Assembly: GCA_910575505.1 (NCBI GenBank)
Contig: CAJTFK010000020.1
Coordinates: 1 to 64,000, forward strand
Length of the DNA stretch: 64,000 nt
Source of the DNA: Oscillospiraceae bacterium
GTDB lineage: Bacteria > Bacillota > Clostridia > Oscillospirales > Oscillospiraceae
Reading direction: 5' to 3'
The position numbers were made by a program, and so were the translations under genes. This document shows positions 54,110 through 62,111 of this stretch, one piece after another (the stretch's first letter is position 1; each line of letters starts with the position of its first letter). The notes under the pieces are model-generated. The model worked only from the letters and a program-made list of their open reading frames with translations, was not told the DNA's origin and ran no database searches.

Positions 54110-55828
54110 TTATTTTGCCTCTTCGTCCTGGAGAGCGTCATAGCCCTGCCCGCCAGTGCGTACCTTCACCACATTTTCCACGTTGTAAACGAAAATCTTT
54201 CCATCACCGAAAGCGCCGGTGTACAGCACCTTCCGGGCGGTTTCCACCACCAGACTCACCGGCACCTTGCTGACCACGATGGACACCTGGATGCTAGGCA
54301 GCATGGTGGCCTCCACCTTGGCGCCCCGGAAGTAGCCCTCCGTCTTGCCTCGCTGCTCGCCGCAGCCCATGACATTGGTTGCCGTCATGCCTGTAATGCC
54401 GATATTGAACATGGCCCGCTTCAGCGCGTCGAATCGCTCCATCTTACAGAGAATGTCCACTCTGGTTATTTTCACGCCGCCCCGGGATGCTTCAACGGAG
54501 ACGGCGGGGGGCACGGTCTCCACCGGTACCGCCTCCTGCAGGGGAACGGCTTCGGGCGCTGCAGGGACCGGCAGGCCGTCCGGCGTATCGTCGTAGACGA
54601 AGGCGAAGCCACCGTAAGCGGAGGGCAGGCCGTGCTCCGTGATGTCCAGGCCCTTCAGCTCCTCCTCCTGGGAGACGCGAAGCCCGATTGTGTGCTTGAT
54701 GACCAGGAAAACGATGGTAATCATCACCGCCGCCCAGAGGGCCGTGCAGACTGCGCCCAGACACTGGATCAGGAGGAAATGGGCGCCGTGGCCGTAAAGC
54801 AGACCCTCGCTGGTGGAGAAGAGGCCGACGAGGATGGTCCCCGCTGCGCCGCAGATGCCGTGGACGGAAATCGCACCCACCGGGTCGTCGATCTTCAAAA
54901 CGGAGTCGAAGAAATTCACGGAGACAGGCAGCAGCAGTCCGGCGATGGCTCCGATGGCGGCGGCTCCCGCCGGGGAGACCACGTCGCAGCCGGCGGTGAT
55001 TGCCACCAGCCCCGCCAGGGCGGCGTTAAGGGTCATGCCCACATCCGGCTTCTTGTAGCGAACCCAAGTGTAGATCATAGTCACGACACTGGCCACCGCC
55101 GGGGCCATATTGGTGGTGACAAAAATCAGCCCCGCGCTGACGATCACATCATCCCCCTCCATGCCCACGGTGGAGCAGCCGTTGAAACCAAACCAGCAGA
55201 ACCAGAGGATAAACACACCCAGAGCGCCCAGGGACAGACTGTGGCCCAGGATGGCCCGGGGCCTGCCCTGGTCGTCGTATTTGCCGATCCGGGGACCCAG
55301 GATAGCTGCGCCGATGCAGGCGCACACGCCGCCCACCATGTGAACCGCCGTGGAACCCGCAAAGTCATGGAATCCCAATCGGCTCAGCCAGCCGCCGCCC
55401 CAGATCCAGTGGCCGGAAACGGGATAGATGAAGGCGGAGATGCAGAAAGAGTAGAGGCAGTAGGAAATGAACCTGGTCCGCTCCGCCATAGCCCCGGAGA
55501 CGATGGTGGCCGACGTGGCGCAGAAGACCGTCTGGAAAATGAGGTAGGCAAACAGGGGCACCCCGGCGGGCAGGACGGCGGAATAGTCCCCTCGGACGAA
55601 GGGGTCCAGCCCTCCGATGATGGCCCCGGGCCCGGCAAACATCAATCCAAAGCCCAGAAGCCAGTAAGTAGGTGTGCCAATGCAGAAGTCCATGAGGTTC
55701 TTCATCAGGATATTGCCGGTGTTCTTGGCTCGGGTAAAGCCTGCCTCGCACATGGCGAAGCCCGCCTGCATCAGGAAGACCAGAGCCGCTCCCAGCAGAA
55801 CCCAGATGGTGCTGACAGATGAATACAT
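54110..55828 (-). CDS. amt: Ammonium transporter fused to a PII signal domain
   Basis: The product is 572 residues. Residues 1-~400 are an Amt channel with eleven helices: FCATSATIVSGAMAERTRF, GFNGCSTVGMEGDD, and pore histidines in FAGSTAVHMVGG and ISVHGICGAAG. After a proline-rich linker (PVPAAPEAVPLQEAVPVE) comes a PII/GlnK domain (~455-565) with ITRVDILCKMERFDALKRAM, GITGMTATNVMGCGEQRG and GAFGDGKIFVYNVENVVKVR. In the T-loop the usual EY at the tip is replaced (RGAKVEATMLP), so the uridylylated tyrosine is missing. Amt and its PII partner are usually separate; here they are one chain, presumably for self-gating. Confidence 0.92.
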   Translation of the reverse strand: MYSSVSTIWVLLGAALVFLMQAGFAMCEAGFTRAKNTGNILMKNLMDFCIGTPTYWLLGFGLMFAGPGAIIGGLDPFVRGDYSAVLPAGVPLFAYLIFQTVFCATSATIVSGAMAERTRFISYCLYSFCISAFIYPVSGHWIWGGGWLSRLGFHDFAGSTAVHMVGGVCACIGAAILGPRIGKYDDQGRPRAILGHSLSLGALGVFILWFCWFGFNGCSTVGMEGDDVIVSAGLIFVTTNMAPAVASVVTMIYTWVRYKKPDVGMTLNAALAGLVAITAGCDVVSPAGAAAIGAIAGLLLPVSVNFFDSVLKIDDPVGAISVHGICGAAGTILVGLFSTSEGLLYGHGAHFLLIQCLGAVCTALWAAVMITIVFLVIKHTIGLRVSQEEELKGLDITEHGLPSAYGGFAFVYDDTPDGLPVPAAPEAVPLQEAVPVETVPPAVSVEASRGGVKITRVDILCKMERFDALKRAMFNIGITGMTATNVMGCGEQRGKTEGYFRGAKVEATMLPSIQVSIVVSKVPVSLVVETARKVLYTGAFGDGKIFVYNVENVVKVRTGGQGYDALQDEEAK

Positions 55829-55851
55829 AGTACTCCCTCCTTAAATGAAAC

Positions 55852-55938
55852 GGGCAAAGGCGTCCGAGAGTCACGCTCTCAGGACGCCTTTGCCCTTGTG
55901 ATGGGTACACTTTACCACGGCGCCGGTAGCTCCGTCAA
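55852..55938 (-). promoter_or_regulatory. amt promoter followed at once by a terminator-like hairpin
   Basis: On the minus strand TTGACG (55933-55938) and TAAAGT (55909-55914) with 18 bases between. GGGCAAAGGCGTCC (55882-55895) pairs with GGACGCCTTTGCCC (55852-55865), with an inner GAGAG/CTCTC stem. The following GTTTCATTT is a weak U-run. The AGGAGG of amt comes directly after. Confidence 0.7.
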
Positions 55939-56008
55939 TAGAGGGGGATACAAGATATTAGAGTATCTACACAAAAAACTTTTGCAAAATTATACAATTC
56001 ACCCAACG

Positions 56009-56545
56009 TCATACATTGTAAGACTCCACAACCCAACGGGCGGCCTCCGCCAGCTTCATGCCGCTGTCCATGGCCCGGCGCTGGAGAAACCGGTGGGCCT
56101 CCTCCTCGCTCATGCGGTTTACATCCATGAGGAGCTCCTTGGCCTTCCGGATCAGCTGCTGGGCCTCTTCTCCTCTCCCGGAAACAGGGTGGCGGAGATG
56201 TGTGCTCTCAAAATCCAAAAGCAACCTTAACGAGGCCATGAACTCAGCATGTGTGGCGGGCAGAGGCAGCTTGTAGAGATTTTCTCCGCCGCACAGGTCC
56301 AAATAGGAAGCCCTGGCTATGACCAGCAGCACCGCTGTTCCCCGCAGCTCCGCCGCCAGGGTATCCGCCGTCATATCCGGCAGGTGAAAGCCACAGATTA
56401 CCATGGCGCTGCCCAGCTGCCGGGCCATGCGGATCACCTCCGCACCGGAAGCGCAGACCATGGTTTCCCAGCCCTCCCTGCTCAGCAGGCACAGGCTCTT
56501 TTGCCGGATGCGCTCATCTGCAAAAGCGACAATCGCTCGCTCCAT
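56009..56545 (-). CDS. ANTAR-domain antitermination regulator with pseudo-receiver
   Basis: The product is 178 residues. The N-terminal ~115 residues look like a response-regulator receiver, but the phosphoacceptor position reads MVICGFHLPDMT with glycine where aspartate is expected, so phosphorylation is unlikely. The C-terminal ~55 residues form an ANTAR RNA-binding domain (AQQLIRKAKELLMDVNRMSE, EAHRFLQRRAMDSGMKLAEA). ANTAR proteins prevent terminator formation in nascent RNA and in Clostridia are linked to nitrogen genes. It follows glnA by seven bases, in the same operon, and is the natural candidate to act on the terminator-like leaders nearby. Confidence 0.88.
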   Translation of the reverse strand: MERAIVAFADERIRQKSLCLLSREGWETMVCASGAEVIRMARQLGSAMVICGFHLPDMTADTLAAELRGTAVLLVIARASYLDLCGGENLYKLPLPATHAEFMASLRLLLDFESTHLRHPVSGRGEEAQQLIRKAKELLMDVNRMSEEEAHRFLQRRAMDSGMKLAEAARWVVESYNV

Positions 56546-56552
56546 CTGCGGC

Positions 56553-57881
56553 TCACCATGTAATCAGGCAGCGGTCCAGCTCCCACTGGGATATCTGTGT
56601 TCGGTATTCCTCCCACTCCTGCCGTTTGCCCTCAATATACCGCGCAGCATAAGGCCCCAACGCCTTTATTACCACCGAATCTGCCTCCATGGCCCGGAGG
56701 GCGTCCTCCAGCGACGAGGGCAGATTCCGGATTCCCCGCGACGCCAGCTCTTCCGGCGACATGTGGTAGAGGTTTCCGGCAATCTCCGGCGGCGGCGCCA
56801 GCTCCCGCCGGATGCCGTCCAGCCCTGCAGCGAGACATGCCGCCAGCGTCAGATAGGGATTACAGGTGGGGTCGGGGCTCCGCAGCTCCACGCGGGTCCC
56901 CTGCCCTCTGGAAACGGGAATTCGGATGAGCGCAGAGCGGTTGCCGGAGGACCAGGTCAGGCAGCAGGGAGCTTCGTAGCCCGCCACCATTCGTTTGTAG
57001 GAATTCACCAGCGGATTGGCCAGCGCACAGAATCCCCGGGCGTGCTCCAGAAGGCCCGCGATAAACTGCCGGGCCAGAAGGGACAATCTCTGTGGATCCC
57101 TTTCGTCATAAAACATATTCCGTCCCTCACGGAACAGAGAGAGGTTGATATGCATCCCGTTGCCCGCCGCATCCCGCAGGGGCTTTGGCATGAAGGTGGC
57201 GTGGAGTCCGTTCTTCTGGGCCAGGGTCTTCACAGCCAGTTTGAGAGTCATAATGTTGTCGGCGGCAGTAAGGGCATCCGCGTATTTCAGGTCTATCTCG
57301 TGCTGTCCGGCAGCGACCTCGTGGTGACTGGCCTCCACCCCGATTCCCATCTTCTCCAGCGCCAGAGCCACCTCCCGGCGGGTGCTCTCGCCGTGATCCA
57401 GGGGACCAAGGTCAAAGTATCCCGCTCTGTCGGCGGTCCTGGTAGAGGGATTCCCCTCCTCATCAGTGAGAAAGAGGAAAAACTCCAGCTCCGGCCCCAC
57501 ATTCAGGGCCAGTCCCATATCCTCTACCGTCTGCAGTGCCTGCTTCAGCACGTTCCGGGGATCTCCGGCAAAGGGAGAGCCGTCCGGGTTGTGGACATTG
57601 CAGATCATCCGGGCCACCTTGCCATACTGCGGACGCCAGGGCAGGATGGCGAACGTATTCAAATCCGGCTTCAAATACTGGTCGGACTCCTCCACACGGA
57701 CGGAGCCCTGGATAGAACTGCCGTCCAGCATGATCTCCCCGTCCAGTGCCCGCTCAATCTGCGATACCGTAATTGCCACATTTTTCAGCTGTCCAAAGAG
57801 ATCGGTAAACTGCATCCGGATAAACTGGACGTCCTCCTCCTGGATCAGGCGGAGGATTTCCTCTCTGGTGTATCCTTCCAT
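56553..57881 (-). CDS. glnA: Glutamine synthetase type I
   Basis: ATG at 57881 (MEGYTREEILRLIQEEDVQF) has AAAGGAG upstream; 442 residues. Blocks of GSI are present: MLDGSSIQGSVRVEESD, GPELEFFLF, VEASHHEVAAGQHEIDLKY, HATFMPKP, NGMHINLSLF and NRSALIRIPVSRG. The short length, without an adenylylation insert, places it with the Gram-positive GSI-alpha class that is feedback-inhibited rather than adenylylated. Together with GltBD it completes the GS-GOGAT cycle. It heads an operon with the ANTAR gene. Confidence 0.94.
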   Translation of the reverse strand: MEGYTREEILRLIQEEDVQFIRMQFTDLFGQLKNVAITVSQIERALDGEIMLDGSSIQGSVRVEESDQYLKPDLNTFAILPWRPQYGKVARMICNVHNPDGSPFAGDPRNVLKQALQTVEDMGLALNVGPELEFFLFLTDEEGNPSTRTADRAGYFDLGPLDHGESTRREVALALEKMGIGVEASHHEVAAGQHEIDLKYADALTAADNIMTLKLAVKTLAQKNGLHATFMPKPLRDAAGNGMHINLSLFREGRNMFYDERDPQRLSLLARQFIAGLLEHARGFCALANPLVNSYKRMVAGYEAPCCLTWSSGNRSALIRIPVSRGQGTRVELRSPDPTCNPYLTLAACLAAGLDGIRRELAPPPEIAGNLYHMSPEELASRGIRNLPSSLEDALRAMEADSVVIKALGPYAARYIEGKRQEWEEYRTQISQWELDRCLITW

Positions 57882-57931
57882 TCTGTGCTCCTTTCGGCCC
57901 AAGGCCCGCTAATTGAGATAATACCTGACAT

Positions 57932-58013
57932 AAAAAGAGCAAAGACACCCCCTGAGGGGGCGCCTTTGCTCTCTCTGGAAGAGATTATACCGTAAAGTCC
58001 GCCGCTGTGTCAA
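57932..58013 (-). promoter_or_regulatory. glnA promoter followed at once by a terminator hairpin
   Basis: On the minus strand TTGACA (58008-58013) and TATAAT (57984-57989) with 18 bases between. The 16-base stem GAGCAAAGGCGCCCCC (57956-57971) pairs with 57937-57952 with two G-U pairs and a three-base loop, followed by TTTTT. The stem begins 12 bases after the -10. About 50 bases separate the T-run from the glnA start. Confidence 0.82.
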
Positions 58014-58087
58014 TGGGCGGTGGCCGTAAAACAGTATTAAGCAAAAGCCTGAAAACCTTGTATTTTCAAGGGGCGGCGTGACTCCGG

Positions 58088-60042
<1,955 letters not shown>

Positions 60043-60067
60043 AAAATTTTCACTCCTCTCTCAGAAG

Positions 60068-61543
60068 TCAATGCTCGACTTCCTGTTTTCTTTGCTGCTG
60101 GCGCTGTTGGTCATGAAGAACAGAATCCACCTTGAATTGAATATCCCGCAGTTTTTTCAAATCGGCATAGACAGGTTTCAGTTCAGCGGTTTCGGCAGCG
60201 TACTGTTCCATGAGCATTTCCAGTTCCGTCTGCCACTGCTTCGAGGTCAGCTTTTTGCCGGGAAGGCCAGCGTTGTCCAGCTTGCGCTTCACCGCGTAAA
60301 ACTGCCTGATCTCGCTGTCATGCTCGGCCTTGTATTTTTCCTGCTTCTTTCCAAATCCGCCTTTGGCAGGGATGGCGTCAACGATGGGCTTCAAGCGGGT
60401 GTAGTCCTCTGCCAGACGGATCAGGTCTTTCAGCTTTTTCATCTGTGCGGCTTTTGCCTTGGTGGAATCATTCAGATCAAACACCTTGCTGTTCATAGCG
60501 GACACAAACTCATGCAGTTGGTCGATTGTGAAAATGCCCTTGGATTCCAGAAACGCAAAGTCCTCGGTGTACCGCTTCAGGTTGCCGACCTTCGCTTTTT
60601 GCGAGTAAGCCCCAGCGTTGCGGACGGAATAGTAGGAAGACAGGGCCTGCGCCAAATCCGGCGATTGCTCCGCAACCAATTTCTCTTTTACTTCCGTCAG
60701 CCACTTCATCAATCCAGTGATTTTTTGCTTGATGTTGCGGAGCATACTGTTGGTGGCTTTGATCCAGCGATTGAGGTCGCCCTTGTCGGTGCGGATGCCT
60801 CTTGCCTCCATCTGCCGGACAGCGGGTCCCTCATGAACAGTGGGTAGTTGCTCGATTCCCTGGCGCTCATAGTTGCGGTGGTCGATGCGGCAGGACAGCC
60901 CTTTTTCTTCAAAACGGGAATTGCACAAATCTGCCCATGCCTTTCGCCATTCCTCCAATGTTTCCGGTCTGCCCCAATTCGTGGTGGGGACGGCGTTGAA
61001 CACATAGTTGCCAGCCTCGTCCCGAATGCGGTTTCCATCCTCGTCCAGCACATAGACACGGTGCTGTTTGGCGTCCCATTTCCCGTTTTCTTTCAGAGGG
61101 CGGATAGGACACATCACATGAAAATGGGGATTGGCAATACCGCCGTCCTCTTTGTCCGGCTGATGGACAGAGAAGTCGCAGATCATGCCCCGGCTGACAA
61201 ACTGCTCCAATAAAAATTGCCTTGCGAGGGCGATGTTCTCCTCCAAGGAAAACTCGTTCTGCAAGGCGACGTCAAAGCTATATGCCAACTGTGCCTGAGG
61301 ATGTGGTTCCGCTTTCTCTACGGCGTTCCAAAGTGTCTGGCGGTCTGCATATTCCGGCGGAGCATGAGGCGGCAATAGGATTTCAGAATGAGATACGCCG
61401 CCCTTGCGGGTGTAGTCGCTGGCCTCACCGTAATACTCGCTGAACAGCTTCTCTCCAGAACGGTAGGCAGCGGAGGCGATGGCGGACTGTCCCGCGCTCC
61501 GCTTGATCTGTGTTGCGTGGAAATGGTAAAGAGCGATAGTCAG
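60068..61543 (-). CDS. MobA/MobL (MobQ) relaxase, non-standard start codon
   Basis: Homology begins upstream of the first usual start codon. The frame reads (CTG)-ACT-ATC then ALYHFHATQIKRSAGQSAIA, which is how these relaxases begin. The only in-frame candidates are CTG at 61543 or ATC at 61537, just after GGAGG (61547-61551). A TTG start at 61375 would delete the catalytic N-terminus. Further motifs are LLPPHAPPEYADRQTLWNAV, YSFDVALQNEFSLEENIALA, and the metal-binding GIANPHFHVMCPIRP. About 490 residues with a coiled-coil C-terminus. Its start overlaps the DUF3847 stop, so translation is probably coupled. Confidence 0.82.
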   Translation of the reverse strand: MTIALYHFHATQIKRSAGQSAIASAAYRSGEKLFSEYYGEASDYTRKGGVSHSEILLPPHAPPEYADRQTLWNAVEKAEPHPQAQLAYSFDVALQNEFSLEENIALARQFLLEQFVSRGMICDFSVHQPDKEDGGIANPHFHVMCPIRPLKENGKWDAKQHRVYVLDEDGNRIRDEAGNYVFNAVPTTNWGRPETLEEWRKAWADLCNSRFEEKGLSCRIDHRNYERQGIEQLPTVHEGPAVRQMEARGIRTDKGDLNRWIKATNSMLRNIKQKITGLMKWLTEVKEKLVAEQSPDLAQALSSYYSVRNAGAYSQKAKVGNLKRYTEDFAFLESKGIFTIDQLHEFVSAMNSKVFDLNDSTKAKAAQMKKLKDLIRLAEDYTRLKPIVDAIPAKGGFGKKQEKYKAEHDSEIRQFYAVKRKLDNAGLPGKKLTSKQWQTELEMLMEQYAAETAELKPVYADLKKLRDIQFKVDSVLHDQQRQQQRKQEVEH

Positions 61544-61860
61544 TCACCTCCCAATTGCTCGGCAGCGTTGTGCGCATTGACCGCCTCCATCACCATGCCT
61601 TTGACCTCCGGCATGGAGAAAATGCGCTCTACAAGAGTGAAGAACTCGACTTCGCCCAACACCTTCACCAACGGGGACACGCTCTCGACAGCCGCGCCGC
61701 GGGTGATCAGGCGATGCGCCCTCGCGGTGCGTTCTCTCTTTTTGTAATACTGCTCCCGGTTGCAAAGGCGCTGGTATTTGTGCTGTTCTCTCATGAGCTG
61801 TTGCTCAGCTCCGGCCTTCTCGATCTCCAGTTTTTTGAGTTCCGTACTTGGTTCATACAT
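61540..61860 (-). CDS. DUF3847 protein, probable relaxosome accessory factor
   Basis: The product is 106 residues. A coiled-coil N-terminus (ELKKLEIEKAGAEQQLMREQ, RLCNREQYYKKRERTARAHR) and RLITRGAAVESVSP are typical of DUF3847, encoded immediately before MobA/MobL relaxases on Clostridia elements, in the position of MobC. It presumably binds near oriT. The stop overlaps the relaxase start. Confidence 0.82.
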   Translation of the reverse strand: MYEPSTELKKLEIEKAGAEQQLMREQHKYQRLCNREQYYKKRERTARAHRLITRGAAVESVSPLVKVLGEVEFFTLVERIFSMPEVKGMVMEAVNAHNAAEQLGGD

Positions 61861-62111
61861 TCAAATGACCTCCTTCCAGTTTCGATTCGGATATGAAAAA
61901 CCGCCTGTCAGTTCGACAAGCGGTTATGTTGCACGTATGTAATTTCAATGGGGATAGCCGCAAAGCGGCGCAAGGGGCGGACAGCCCCTTGTTTGGAGCG
62001 CCAGCGACGGAAAACGGCCCTGACTTTCGGAAGTCAGGGTCGTTCAGCCTCGCAGAGCGCACATACGGGGAACACCCCGTATAAAAGTGCGCCATTTGGA
62101 ATTTTCAATAG
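61861..62111. other. Hairpin-rich transfer-origin region
   Basis: This gene-free stretch between DUF3847 and the helicase/methylase gene contains GCCGC/GCGGC (about 61959-61970), CAAGGGGC/GCCCCTTG (about 61970-61991), CCCTGACTT/AAGTCAGGG (about 62020-62039) and the oriT-like repeat at 62063-62082. The density of inverted repeats directly upstream of relaxosome genes supports a transfer-origin role. Confidence 0.5.
62063..62096. other. MobQ-type oriT with nic-like site
   Basis: ATACGGGG (62063-62070) and CCCCGTAT (62075-62082) form a perfect inverted repeat. It is followed at once by AAAAGTGCGCCA, resembling the RSF1010/MobQ nic region (TAAGTGCGCCCT). The adjacent relaxase is of that family. 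Confidence 0.55.

Noticed and set aside
45612..57881. Canonical two-hairpin ANTAR RNA target in the nitrogen leaders
   Set aside because: No pair of hairpins with A-first, G-fourth hexaloops could be found between the promoters and the terminators; the leaders are too short.
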